NCBI GenBank assembly: GCA_964505415.1
Contig: CAZDHW010000003.1
Location: 1 to 64,000, forward strand
Source: DTDR01 sp964505415
GTDB lineage: Bacteria > Hydrothermota > Tepidihabitantia > Tepidihabitantales > DTDR01
DNA length: 64,000 nt
Reading direction: 5' to 3'
The notes beneath the pieces are model-generated. The model saw only the letters and a list, made by a program, of their open reading frames with translations, ran no database searches and was not told where the DNA came from. Positions 8,902 through 17,792 of this stretch are shown here, in pieces (position 1 is the stretch's first letter; the number at the start of each line of letters is the position of its first letter). A program made the translations under genes and the position numbers.

Positions 8902-11900
8902 ATGCGAGTAATAATATTTTTACTTTTTATCTCTCTTGCTTTCAGTCAAGTTTTAATTTGGTATGATAATATGGATAGTTTTCCTCAAAATTGGACTTGC
9001 GGAGGGGTGGGTGATACTTGGACGAAGGTTTCTAATCGTTATCATTCTTCTCCTTTTAGTGTTAAATGTAGCAAAGATAGTCTTTACCGAAATAGCACTA
9101 ATATCTGGATGGAAAGGTCGGTTAATCTTGCCAATTTTTATAACGGGGCAGTAACTTTTTATATCTATCAGGATTTAGATACTAATGATTACATCTATTT
9201 TGAATATTTAGTGGGTGACAGTTGGACAACTTTTTGGCAGGCTAACGGTTCCGTTGGTGGTTTTTATCAAAGGGTTATGGCACCTATTCCTAATACCGCA
9301 ACAAAGATAAGATTTCGTTTGGTTACTGATGATTCAATAGTGAGGGAAGGAGTTTATATTGATGATGTTTCGGTTTATGGTTATCGTTACGATGTCGGTG
9401 TAACCGAAATTATTGCTCCCAAAGGGACAATTGATTCCGGAACAACCGTGACTCCCAAAGCAAAAATTAAGAATTTTGGTGATATCCTTATTCCTGTTTG
9501 TACTGTGCGAATGCGAATTGGTAGCTTTTATGATAATATTCAATTAGTTAGTAATCTCGCACCAGGTCAAGAAAAAACAGTTAATTTTGTTAATTGGCAA
9601 GTAAGGCAGAGAGGTACCTGGGCGGTTAATTGTTCAGCCTATCTTCGCAACGATTATAATCCTAATAATAACCGAAAAATGGAAACTATTTTTGTCCGCG
9701 TAAGAGATGTGGGTGTTGTTTCTATTTTAGCACCCACAGGAACTGTTGATTCGGGTACAACCCATATCCCCCAAGCAAAGATAAAGAATTATGGTAATAC
9801 GGTTGAGAGTTTGGGAGTGGTTTTTAAAATTGGTGGTAATTATCGTGATTCCCTTTTTCTTACTCTTTTTTCTAACAAAGAAACTACTCTTTCCTTTGTT
9901 TCTTGGTTAGCGAATCAAAGAGGAAAACATAATGTCAAATGTTCTTTGGTCATAAATGATTTTATTCCAGCTAATAATCAAAGAATAGATTCGGTTTTTG
10001 TCAGGGTTTTTGATGTTGGTATTAGAGAAATATTACAACCGAAAGGGGTTATTGATTCTGGTTCAGCTCTCAATCCTTTGGTAAAAATAAAGAATTATGG
10101 TAATGTTGCTGCCAACTTTAAAAGTTATTTTAAAATTGGTGATTCTTATTTTGATTCTTTATCTTTAAATATTCCTGCTGATAAAGAGACGATAATCTCT
10201 TTTAACCAATGGGTGGCAAATATTAGAGGTTCCCATTTAGTTAAATGCACCTTACTAATAAATGACCGGTTTTTAGAAAACAATCAGTTAATAGATTCAG
10301 TATTTGTTAGAGTATCTGATGTTGGTGTAGTTGAAATATTAGCGCCTAAAGGTATTGTTGATTCTGGAAATTCTATTTTACCGCAAGCAAAAATAAAGAA
10401 CTATGGTAATGTTGATAAGGAGTTTCCAGTTGTTTTTAAAATTGGCAATCACTATCAGGATTCAACTTTTTTGTATTTAACCGCCGAAAAAGAGACAACC
10501 GTTACTTTTCAAGAATGGCAGGCACTTGTTCGGGGAAACCATTTGGTAAAATGCACTTTATTAGTAAACGACCAGCTCCCTAATAATAATTACCAAATTG
10601 ATTCGGTATTCGTCCGAGTGTTGGATGTTGGGTTTATTGAGATTATATCGCCGAAGGGTAATATTGATTCTACCGACTTTTTAATCCCTCAAGGAAAAAT
10701 AAAGAATTACGGTAATTCGGCTGTTAGTCTATTAGCCAGAATAAGGATTAACGGCGATAACTATTATTGGGAGATTGATACTTTGGTTAATAATCTTTTA
10801 CCTAATGAACAGCGGATAATAGATTTTCCTCTTTGGCAAGTGGCAAGAAGGGGAGAATATACTGTGAGTTGTTCTACGGCTCTTATTGGCGATCAAGTTC
10901 CTGATAATAATAAAAAAAGCGAAATATTTTATGTAAAGGTCCACGATTGCGGAATAATCACTATTTATTCGCCACCTGAAGAATGTGATTCTAATCAAGT
11001 TTATCCGGTTGCGGCTTTGGTGAAAAATTACGGAACTGAGGAAGAATATCTAAAAATTTCTTTTAAAATTGGTGATGAATATTATTCTTATCGTTACTTA
11101 AATTTAGCACCTGAGGAAACCTTAACCATAACTTTTGATAGCTGGCAACCCCAAAGAAGGGATTATGTATGTTCTCGCTGCGTAATCGATTCTTTATTAA
11201 AAGATATTAATCCGGCTAACGATACTTTAAGAAGCAGCCATTTTGTTAAAGTTTTGGATATTGGTATTTTAAGAATAATTTCACCAAGTGATTCGATTTC
11301 CGAGGGAGAAATAATTCCTCGGGTTGAGGTGAGAAATTTTGGTAATATTCCGAGTAGTTTTCTTTTGAAAGTGGCTATCTATAAAGGTTCTTTATTAGTT
11401 TATTCTGATTCGATTTTTGAGACTCTTTCTCCTTATGAAAATAAAATTGTCAATTTTTCTCCTTGGGAGGCAACCGAAGGCGATTTTCGGATAATAATTT
11501 CCTTAGAATTACCGGGTGATATGATATTAGAAAATAATACTTTAATTAAAAATTTTGCTGTCCAAAATTATCAGCCTTGGCTTTTATTAAGAGATATTCC
11601 GCGCGGCAGTTATAAAGGGGTAAAAGGTGGGGCGGCTTTAGCCTTTGGAAATAATAAGGTTTTTGCCTTTAAAGGAAATAATACGCGAGAGTTTTATATT
11701 TACTCTTATGCAACTAATTCCTGGCAAGAAGGAAAACCTTTACCAGTTGGTGAGAAAGGTAAAAATGTGAAAGATGGTGGAGCATTAGCATTTGCTGATA
11801 CTTATAATCTTCTTTTTGCGATAAAAGGTAATAAAACAAAAGAATTTTATGCTTATAATCCAGAATTAGACAGCTGGGAGAGGAAAAAAGATATTCCGGG

Positions 11901-12693
11901 TAAAAAAGGAGCTGGTGGTGGTAGCGGATTAATATATCTTTCTCTTTCTTCTGATACCAATTATATCATCCTTTTAAAAGGAAACACCAAAGAATTTTAT
12001 TGCTATTTTATTGAAAAAGATAGTTGGTTTTCTCTTAAAGAATTACCCGGTGAGAAAAAGTTTAAGAAAGGTAGTGCCCTTACTACTGATAACCGTTATG
12101 TTTACATCTTAAAAGGTAGCACTAATGAATTTTTTGTTTATGACATAAGAAAAGATTCTTTTGAAAAGAAAAAAGATTTGCCATTTATTGGTAGGAGTTT
12201 GAAGAAAAAGAAAGCAAAAGATGGCGCAGCTTTGGCTTGTGATGGTGAAAGGGTTTATGCCTTTAAAGGTGGTAATTCTGATGAATTTTGGGCATACGAT
12301 ATTGCCAATGATGAATGGTTTGAGTTAGAACCGATTCCTTTAGTGCCTAATAATAAAAAGGTGAAAAGTGGCGGTGCCTTATGTTATGATAAAGTAAATA
12401 AAATTGTCTATGCCTTTAAAGGTAGTAATACCTATGAATTTTGGCGATATCTCCCTCGGAAGACCTTTTTAAACCAGGCAAAGAAAGAGATAAATTCTTC
12501 ATTAAACTCAGAAAAATTAAGCACCATTTCCAAAAAGCCGAAGGAATTAAAAATCTATAACCTTTTAGGAAATCTTATTTATCAGAAAAAAGGAGATTTT
12601 AAAATACCAAAATTAAGAAAAGGAATTTATCTTCTGAAGTTAAAATATGAGGGTTATGAGATAAATAAAAAGATTTTTATTATTAAAGATTAA
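8902..12693 (+). CDS. Giant surface protein: jelly-roll N-domain, seven CARDB-like repeats, Kelch propeller, T9SS-like tail
   Basis: I place the start at ATG 8902, 3 nt after AGGAGGTG; an upstream GTG lies inside the SD. MRVIIFLLFISLAFS is a signal peptide. Residues about 20-160 look like a MAM/choice-of-anchor jelly roll (YDNMDSFPQNWTCG, VYIDDVSVYGY). From about 163 to 890 come seven repeats of roughly 100 residues opening with D(V/C/I)G and containing KIKNYGN, an adhesion-type Ig-like fold. About 890-1190 has Kelch-like blades (GGALAF..KGN..EFY.Y). Residues 1213-1263 (LKIYNLLGNLIYQ, LRKGIYLLKL) form a type-A T9SS-like sorting domain. It is probably anchored or released at the cell surface. 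Repeats 2-4 are the most alike, suggesting recent duplication. The 3' end overlaps hutI by 11 nt. Confidence 0.85.
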   Translation: MRVIIFLLFISLAFSQVLIWYDNMDSFPQNWTCGGVGDTWTKVSNRYHSSPFSVKCSKDSLYRNSTNIWMERSVNLANFYNGAVTFYIYQDLDTNDYIYFEYLVGDSWTTFWQANGSVGGFYQRVMAPIPNTATKIRFRLVTDDSIVREGVYIDDVSVYGYRYDVGVTEIIAPKGTIDSGTTVTPKAKIKNFGDILIPVCTVRMRIGSFYDNIQLVSNLAPGQEKTVNFVNWQVRQRGTWAVNCSAYLRNDYNPNNNRKMETIFVRVRDVGVVSILAPTGTVDSGTTHIPQAKIKNYGNTVESLGVVFKIGGNYRDSLFLTLFSNKETTLSFVSWLANQRGKHNVKCSLVINDFIPANNQRIDSVFVRVFDVGIREILQPKGVIDSGSALNPLVKIKNYGNVAANFKSYFKIGDSYFDSLSLNIPADKETIISFNQWVANIRGSHLVKCTLLINDRFLENNQLIDSVFVRVSDVGVVEILAPKGIVDSGNSILPQAKIKNYGNVDKEFPVVFKIGNHYQDSTFLYLTAEKETTVTFQEWQALVRGNHLVKCTLLVNDQLPNNNYQIDSVFVRVLDVGFIEIISPKGNIDSTDFLIPQGKIKNYGNSAVSLLARIRINGDNYYWEIDTLVNNLLPNEQRIIDFPLWQVARRGEYTVSCSTALIGDQVPDNNKKSEIFYVKVHDCGIITIYSPPEECDSNQVYPVAALVKNYGTEEEYLKISFKIGDEYYSYRYLNLAPEETLTITFDSWQPQRRDYVCSRCVIDSLLKDINPANDTLRSSHFVKVLDIGILRIISPSDSISEGEIIPRVEVRNFGNIPSSFLLKVAIYKGSLLVYSDSIFETLSPYENKIVNFSPWEATEGDFRIIISLELPGDMILENNTLIKNFAVQNYQPWLLLRDIPRGSYKGVKGGAALAFGNNKVFAFKGNNTREFYIYSYATNSWQEGKPLPVGEKGKNVKDGGALAFADTYNLLFAIKGNKTKEFYAYNPELDSWERKKDIPGKKGAGGGSGLIYLSLSSDTNYIILLKGNTKEFYCYFIEKDSWFSLKELPGEKKFKKGSALTTDNRYVYILKGSTNEFFVYDIRKDSFEKKKDLPFIGRSLKKKKAKDGAALACDGERVYAFKGGNSDEFWAYDIANDEWFELEPIPLVPNNKKVKSGGALCYDKVNKIVYAFKGSNTYEFWRYLPRKTFLNQAKKEINSSLNSEKLSTISKKPKELKIYNLLGNLIYQKKGDFKIPKLRKGIYLLKLKYEGYEINKKIFIIKD

Positions 12694-13891
12694 TTATTTT
12701 ACCCTTTTTTATTATCGTTTTTACTGGGTTTTTAAAAAAATAGTAAAAGAGTTTTTGGTATCTTTCGTATTTCAAAATAATTAAATCGGCAACTTTTCCT
12801 TTTTCAATTGAACCAACTTTATCTTGAATATTTAAAGCATAGGCATTACCCATGGTACTGTAATACAAGGCTTCTTTTTCGTTAAATCCGTAAAGAAAAC
12901 ATCCCAAAGAGATAATAATCGGCATTTGGTAAATAGGACAGGTTCCAGGGTTATAATCACTGGCAATCGCTAATTTCAATCCCAATCTTTTCATAAATTC
13001 AATCGGCGGTTTTTCTTTTGTTTTTAAAAATAGCGAAGTTCCTGGTAAAAGGGTACAAACAATATCTTTTTCTTTCATCAATTTTAAATATTTCTTTTCT
13101 GGATAGATTAAATGGTCAGCGGAAATAGAGCCAACTTTGTAAGCCGCATAATCACCTTTTGATTTTGCTAATTCGTTGGCGTGGATTTTAGGAATTAATC
13201 CCAATCTTTTCCCATAAGAGAGAAGTTCCAAACTTTCTTCATAAGAAAAAGTACTTTCTCCTTTTTCACAGAAGACATCACAAAAGATCGCGAGTTTTTC
13301 TTTTTTAACAATTTCCATTGTCTTTTTCATTAAAGAAAGATATTCTTTCGTTTCAATATCTTTTGGTTTTATATGGATAAGAAAGGTTGGTAAGATAGTG
13401 ATTTTTTCCTTTAGTTTTTCTTTTAACTTTTTAATAATCCTTAAATGTCTTAACTCTTCATCGGGATAAATACCATAACCACTTTTTATTTCAATGGTTG
13501 TGGTTCCCCAGGTTAAGACTTTTAACAATTTTTGATAATTTTCTTTTTCTAATTCTTCATCGTTTTTTTCTTTTGTCTTTTGTGCGGTGTAATAAATTCC
13601 GAATCCCCTTTTTAAAATCTCATAATAACTTTCTCCTTTTAATCTCATTTCCAATTCTTCATCCCTTTCCCCCGAAAAGAAGAGGTGGGTATGGGAATCA
13701 ATAAAACCGGGCATCAGACAGCAACCATCGGCATTAATAATCTCGTAATCCTTCTTTTTTACTTTTAAATTACTCATTTTCCCAAAATCAAAAATTTTAC
13801 CATTTTTTATAATTAAATAACCATCTTCAATAATCGTAAAATCTTCTTTATCCATTAATAACAATTGGGAGATATTTTTAATCAAAATCAT
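12683..13891 (-). CDS. hutI: Imidazolonepropionase (HutI)-like amidohydrolase
   Basis: HutI opens the imidazolone ring in the third step of histidine degradation. The 402-residue protein has the amidohydrolase metal motif PGFIDSHTHLFFSGERDEE, the HutI-specific GTTTIEIKSGYGIYPDEELRHLR, DVFCEKGESTFS, KIHANELA, SADHLIYP, TLLPGTSLFL and ASDYNPGTCP. The motif set is complete. No hutH, hutU or hutG is nearby, so the rest of the pathway, if present, lies elsewhere. It overlaps the upstream permease gene by 4 nt and shares its transcript. Confidence 0.88.
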   Translation of the reverse strand: MILIKNISQLLLMDKEDFTIIEDGYLIIKNGKIFDFGKMSNLKVKKKDYEIINADGCCLMPGFIDSHTHLFFSGERDEELEMRLKGESYYEILKRGFGIYYTAQKTKEKNDEELEKENYQKLLKVLTWGTTTIEIKSGYGIYPDEELRHLRIIKKLKEKLKEKITILPTFLIHIKPKDIETKEYLSLMKKTMEIVKKEKLAIFCDVFCEKGESTFSYEESLELLSYGKRLGLIPKIHANELAKSKGDYAAYKVGSISADHLIYPEKKYLKLMKEKDIVCTLLPGTSLFLKTKEKPPIEFMKRLGLKLAIASDYNPGTCPIYQMPIIISLGCFLYGFNEKEALYYSTMGNAYALNIQDKVGSIEKGKVADLIILKYERYQKLFYYFFKNPVKTIIKKGKIINL

Positions 13892-15186
13892 AAACCATAA
13901 AGAAGATAAAGTAAGAAAGCACTGGCAAAAGTTCCCATTAAGGAAAAAGGTAATCCTAACTTAAAGAAATCAAAGAAACCAACTTTTATTCCCTTTCTTT
14001 TTAAATAACCGACACCAACAATATTAGCGGAAGCACCAAAGGGAGTAATATTGCCACCGATTGTGGAGGCAATTAACGAAACAAACATAAAAAGATAAAA
14101 TAATTTTCCTTGGGGATAAAAAAGTTTTATCAATTCCGAGATTAACAAAAAGAAAGGAACATTATCCATAAAAGAAGAGAATAATAAAGAAAAGAAAATG
14201 AGTAGACAATAGATAACAATTGGCTTGGAAAGAAAGAGACTTTTTAAAAACTCTTTCAAAAGTAAAAGCCCGCCACCAGCTTTAAAAATACCGATAAGAA
14301 TAAAAACACCAATTAAAAAAAGCACTGTTTCGTAATCAACAATTTTTAAAAAATCAATAGGTTTTATCAATTTGAAGAGAAAAAGAAAAAGTAATGTTAA
14401 AAGAGCATAAAAAAGAGAAATGAGGGCAGCGTAAAAAAGATAATTATTTCCTTTAAAAATTCGGGGAAAGATCGCCAAACTTAAGATAAAAAGGATAAGA
14501 ATAATTAAAAAAAAATACCCTTTCTTTTTTCTTTTCTCTTTTTCCTTTTCTATTCTCGACCGGCTTAACTGTTCATTCCTCAGCGGTTTAAGAATTAAAT
14601 AAATAGTCAACAAAGAAAAGAGAAAGCCAAATTGAATAATAAAGAATAAAGATGGTTTTCCTTGAAAGATAAAAAAGTCTAAAAAATCTAAATTAGCCTT
14701 TTCGGCTAAAATCATACTTGGTGGGTCACCAATCAAAGTTGCTGAACCTTGAAGATTACTAGCCAAACAGAGAGGGATGATAAAATTTAAGGGCGAAGTT
14801 CGGAAAGTTTGCGCCAAAGAGAAGGCAATAGGTGCCAAAATTAAAACTACACAGGCATTTTCTAAAAAGATTGATAAAAAACCGCTAAAAAGAGTAAAAA
14901 GAATTATTGAAGAGAATAAACTCCGGCTTTTATTGGCAAGAAAAAGGGCAATCCTTTTGGGAATTTCCGATAAAAAAAAACCTTCGGCAACAATAAAAGT
15001 ACCTATAAAAAGCATAATAACATTAAAATCGATAAAAGAAAAATAGGCTGATAAAGAAAAACCAAAGAAAAGAAAAAGAATAAGAAAACTATAAAGAATA
15101 TACAAGCGGAATTTAAAAAAGATAGCCATTGAAAGGTAACATAAGAAAAAAAGAATGAAGATTAATATGGTCATTCTATTCGACAA
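13888..15186 (-). CDS. Ion-transporter superfamily permease (ArsB/NhaD type)
   Basis: A 432-residue polytopic membrane protein with about 11-12 hydrophobic segments and the internal-repeat motifs of the ion transporter superfamily: SNLQGSATLIGDPPSMILA in the first half and GGNITPFGASANIVG in the second. Relatives exchange Na+ for H+ (NhaD), export arsenite (ArsB) or carry dicarboxylates; which applies here cannot be decided. A charged loop (residues about 205-222) divides the halves. It overlaps hutI by 4 nt and the upstream lipoprotein gene by 16 nt, within a four-gene leftward unit; a link to histidine breakdown is conceivable but unproven. Confidence 0.8.
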   Translation of the reverse strand: MSNRMTILIFILFFLCYLSMAIFFKFRLYILYSFLILFLFFGFSLSAYFSFIDFNVIMLFIGTFIVAEGFFLSEIPKRIALFLANKSRSLFSSIILFTLFSGFLSIFLENACVVLILAPIAFSLAQTFRTSPLNFIIPLCLASNLQGSATLIGDPPSMILAEKANLDFLDFFIFQGKPSLFFIIQFGFLFSLLTIYLILKPLRNEQLSRSRIEKEKEKRKKKGYFFLIILILFILSLAIFPRIFKGNNYLFYAALISLFYALLTLLFLFLFKLIKPIDFLKIVDYETVLFLIGVFILIGIFKAGGGLLLLKEFLKSLFLSKPIVIYCLLIFFSLLFSSFMDNVPFFLLISELIKLFYPQGKLFYLFMFVSLIASTIGGNITPFGASANIVGVGYLKRKGIKVGFFDFFKLGLPFSLMGTFASAFLLYLLYGL

Positions 15187-15761
15187 AGAACTTCCGATTG
15201 ATTATCATATTCCTTTTTTATTATTCCCACTTCGGGAGCTAAATAATATAAATAAATTAAAGAATCACAATTTTTACCAATAATTTCCTTTTCCTTTATC
15301 ATTACCGAATAGACATCGGCAAAAGAGCCATAGGGAATTCTTAAAGTATCTCTTTTTAACACTTTACCAGTTAAATAAAATTTGGCAGTATCTTGAATAA
15401 CCGAATCTTGCCATTCCTCTCCTTCAACCAAAGGAAAAGAAAGAAAAGTAACAAGACCTTTGTATAAAGTCTCAATCTCCCCAAAAACTAACGATTCCCG
15501 ACAGACAAATTTTTGAAGCCTAAATTTTTCTTTTATAAAAAATATTGGTTCAAAATTACTTTCGCAGTAAAACATGGATGTCCCGAAAAAGAAGGTGTCG
15601 CCAATAAATTTAAAAATTATTGTATCTTCTAAAGAAGAGTAATAGTAATAGGCTTTTCCTTTTTCTAAAGGAAAATAATCACCAGTTGCCCGGTTTAACA
15701 AAGTATCTTTTTGACAAAAAGAAAAGAGGATAAAAAAGAAAATCAGTTTTTTAAAATTCAT
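15171..15761 (-). CDS. Putative lipoprotein of unknown function
   Basis: Start at ATG 15761 gives MNFKKLIFFFILFSFC, a signal peptide with a lipobox-like FSFC ending in the acylated cysteine; a TTG 12 nt upstream is less convincing. The remaining 180 residues are predicted beta-rich (YFPLEKGKAYYYYSS, FLSFPLVEGEEWQDS), resembling the layout of small exported calycin-like proteins, without a family I can name. Its start overlaps the end of the upstream beta-barrel-like gene by 11 nt, suggesting translational coupling and a joint envelope role. Confidence 0.7.
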   Translation of the reverse strand: MNFKKLIFFFILFSFCQKDTLLNRATGDYFPLEKGKAYYYYSSLEDTIIFKFIGDTFFFGTSMFYCESNFEPIFFIKEKFRLQKFVCRESLVFGEIETLYKGLVTFLSFPLVEGEEWQDSVIQDTAKFYLTGKVLKRDTLRIPYGSFADVYSVMIKEKEIIGKNCDSLIYLYYLAPEVGIIKKEYDNQSEVLCRIE

Positions 15762-16242
15762 AACCAACACCAATTTTGGGGCTTAAAAAATAATAATAAT
15801 TTATTTTTTCTTGCCAATTTAATCTCTCAGGAATAATGGTAAGGGATATCTTTAAAAGAAAAATCACTTTTTTTGACTTTTCTTTATAAGAAAAACCTAA
15901 GGAATAACCTAAATAATCTCCTTTTTCTTCTTTAAGATTGATTTTTCTTATAAACGAAAGATAAGCAAGGGCCAATAAAAAATTTAATTTTTTATCTTTA
16001 ATTTTTAAAAAATTTGGCTCCAATTCAATTTTTGGCTCTAAAAAATAGAGAGAAGAATATTGGTTGTTCAATTTTGAATAAGAAAAAGAAAGAGATAAAT
16101 CAATTTTTTTTATTTCTTTTGATAAAAAAATACCAAAAGAAGGTGCTGGATAATAATATCTTTGTAATCTAAAAAGGGGAGTAATATCGCCCAATAAAAA
16201 ACCAACTTCGGAATAATTAAATAAAATTAAAAGAAAAAGCAT
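15751..16242 (-). CDS. Small outer-membrane beta-barrel-like protein
   Basis: 163 residues, beginning with a hydrophobic stretch (MLFLLILFNYSEVGF) and containing alternating aromatic/polar strands that end in VGYEF; a terminal phenylalanine is the classic outer-membrane barrel signal. Family unknown. It is the first gene of the leftward unit with the lipoprotein, permease and hutI genes. ATG lies 5 nt after TATAAT (16248-16253) with no SD, so it is probably leaderless. Confidence 0.6.
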   Translation of the reverse strand: MLFLLILFNYSEVGFLLGDITPLFRLQRYYYPAPSFGIFLSKEIKKIDLSLSFSYSKLNNQYSSLYFLEPKIELEPNFLKIKDKKLNFLLALAYLSFIRKINLKEEKGDYLGYSLGFSYKEKSKKVIFLLKISLTIIPERLNWQEKINYYYFLSPKIGVGYEF

Positions 16243-16247
16243 TTAAA

Positions 16248-16275
16248 ATTATAAAACAAAAAGAAGATAAGTCAA
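16248..16275 (-). promoter_or_regulatory. Promoter of the leftward barrel-lipoprotein-permease-hutI unit
   Basis: On the minus strand TTGACT (16270-16275), 16-nt spacer, TATAAT (16248-16253), 5 nt, ATG. Its -35 box is 4 nt from the -35 box of the opposite riboswitch promoter, so the two promoters are back to back. Confidence 0.7.
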
Positions 16276-16279
16276 TAAC

Positions 16280-16308
16280 TTGACTTTTAATTAAAAAGGT
16301 CCTATATT
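16280..16308 (+). promoter_or_regulatory. Promoter of the riboswitch-DIP-synthase transcript
   Basis: TTGACT at 16280-16285, 17-nt spacer, TATATT at 16303-16308. Transcription should start near 16315, a few bases before the c-di-AMP aptamer. Confidence 0.75.
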
Positions 16309-16320
16309 AATATAGTTATA

Positions 16321-16480
16321 CCAATGCCGAATCGGCATTTTCAAAAATGCTGAGCGGGGGATAAATATGCCTTCTAAAAAGAAGGCTTGGGGTGAAGGCG
16401 AAAGCCGGGCTACTCTTTCGGCCTAACCCGACAACTAACCCCGTAGGCGAAAGAAAGAGGTCTTAAATTAAAGACCTCAA
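16321..16480 (+). ncRNA. Cyclic di-AMP riboswitch (ydaO/yuaA class)
   Basis: The leader carries the conserved blocks of this riboswitch class in the right order: AATGCCGAATC (P1 5' side), GAGCGGGGGA, TTGGGGTGAA, GGGCTACTCTTT, AACCCGACAACTAACCCCG, TAGGCGAAAGAAAGAGG (P1 3' side). A variable hairpin (GCCTTC/GAAGGC) sits in the middle. Just after the aptamer an 8-bp perfect hairpin (GAGGTCTT 16457-16464, AAGACCTC 16471-16478) overlaps the last conserved bases and may be the switching element. No U-run follows, so control may be translational or through RNA stability. This class normally lowers expression when c-di-AMP is high and governs osmolyte, potassium and wall genes. Confidence 0.92.
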
Positions 16481-16505
16481 AATTAGAAAATAAAAAAGTT
16501 TAAAA

Positions 16506-17792
16506 ATGAAGGCAATTATTTTGGCTGCTGGAAAAGGTGAACGAATGAATTCTTCCCTTGTGAAACCTTTACATCGAGTACTCGGGCTTTCTTTAATTGA
16601 AAGGGTAATTCTTCCTTTATTAAAAGTCGGAATTAAAGAGATAATCGTCGTTTTGGGCTATAAAGGGAAAGAGATTGAAAACTATTTAAAGAAAAAATTT
16701 AAGGATATAAATTTTCAGTTTGTTTATAATAATGATTATGAAAAAGGCAATGGTGCTTCTTTTCTTTTGGCTTTTGAAACACTTAAAGAAAATGAGCCTT
16801 TTCTTTTACTGATGGCTGATCATATTTACTCACCCACAATTATTGAAAGACTTTTAAAAGCCGATGGTTCTTTTATTGTGGTTAACCAAAACTTTTCTTT
16901 AATAAGAGACCTAACGGCAGAAACCAAAGTAAAAATTAATAATGGTTATCTGGTTGATATTGGCAAAGATTTGAAAGATTTTGATGGTGTTGATTGTGGT
17001 ATCTTTCTTTTGCGAAAAAAAGATTGTCAATTAAATAATAATGGAAAAGAATCGGAGTTGAGTTTAGTCATTAAAGAATATCTTAAAAAAGAAAAAATAA
17101 AAGCCTTTTATTTGAAGAAGGATGAATATGTTTTTAACATTAATGATAAAGAAAGTAAAAAATGGGCAAGTAATTATCTCTTAAATCATTGTGGCAAAAA
17201 GGAAGACGGAATAATTAGTAGGAATATCAACCGGAAAATTTCTAAATTGTTTACTCAACTTTTAATCAATTTAAACTGCTCACCCATTGTTTTTACGATT
17301 ATAAATTTTCTTTTAACGATTGTGGCAGCTTTCAGTTTTTTCTTCTCTAATATTTTGGGAGCCCTTTTGGTGCAATTAGTATCGATTCTTGATGGGGTTG
17401 ATGGTGAGATTGCGCGGTTAAAATTGGCGACTACCAAATTTGGTGCCTATTTAGATGCCGTTCTTGACCGCTACGGTGATATGATAATTATGCTTTCTTT
17501 AGCTTCAGCCCATTATCTAAAAACCAATCAGAATTTGATCTTTTTTTGGACAATTTTAGCCCTTCTTGGTTCTAATATGTCAATGATTTTAAAAGAAAAA
17601 GAGAAACTTTTGTTTTCTTATAATTTTACTAACCCCCTCTTACCGCCTTCGCGGGACCTTCGGCTTTTTTTAATCTTTCTTTTTGGCCTTTTTAATCAGC
17701 TTTTTCCTTTAGTTATCTTTTTAGCACTTTTTACCAATCTGGGGGTTTTAATAAGGATTCTTTTGGTAAAAAGATTCGCTAAGGAAGATTAA
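16506..17792 (+). CDS. Bifunctional nucleotidyltransferase / CDP-alcohol phosphatidyltransferase, probably inositol-1-phosphate cytidylyltransferase-DIP phosphate synthase
   Basis: The N-terminal half (about 1-230) is a sugar-phosphate-type nucleotidyltransferase: AIILAAGKGERMNSSLVKPL, LIERVILPLLK, LLLMADHIY. The C-terminal half (about 240-428) is a CDP-alcohol phosphatidyltransferase with the full DGVDGEIAR(x8)G(x3)D(x3)D catalytic motif and several membrane helices. This fusion matches the archaeal/thermophile enzyme that makes CDP-inositol and condenses it with inositol-1-phosphate into phosphorylated di-myo-inositol phosphate, a heat- and salt-stress solute. Substrates are inferred from architecture. 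ATG at 16506 has no SD and lies 25 nt after the riboswitch hairpin. Its 3' end overlaps comEC on the other strand by 45 nt. Confidence 0.78.
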   Translation: MKAIILAAGKGERMNSSLVKPLHRVLGLSLIERVILPLLKVGIKEIIVVLGYKGKEIENYLKKKFKDINFQFVYNNDYEKGNGASFLLAFETLKENEPFLLLMADHIYSPTIIERLLKADGSFIVVNQNFSLIRDLTAETKVKINNGYLVDIGKDLKDFDGVDCGIFLLRKKDCQLNNNGKESELSLVIKEYLKKEKIKAFYLKKDEYVFNINDKESKKWASNYLLNHCGKKEDGIISRNINRKISKLFTQLLINLNCSPIVFTIINFLLTIVAAFSFFFSNILGALLVQLVSILDGVDGEIARLKLATTKFGAYLDAVLDRYGDMIIMLSLASAHYLKTNQNLIFFWTILALLGSNMSMILKEKEKLLFSYNFTNPLLPPSRDLRLFLIFLFGLFNQLFPLVIFLALFTNLGVLIRILLVKRFAKED

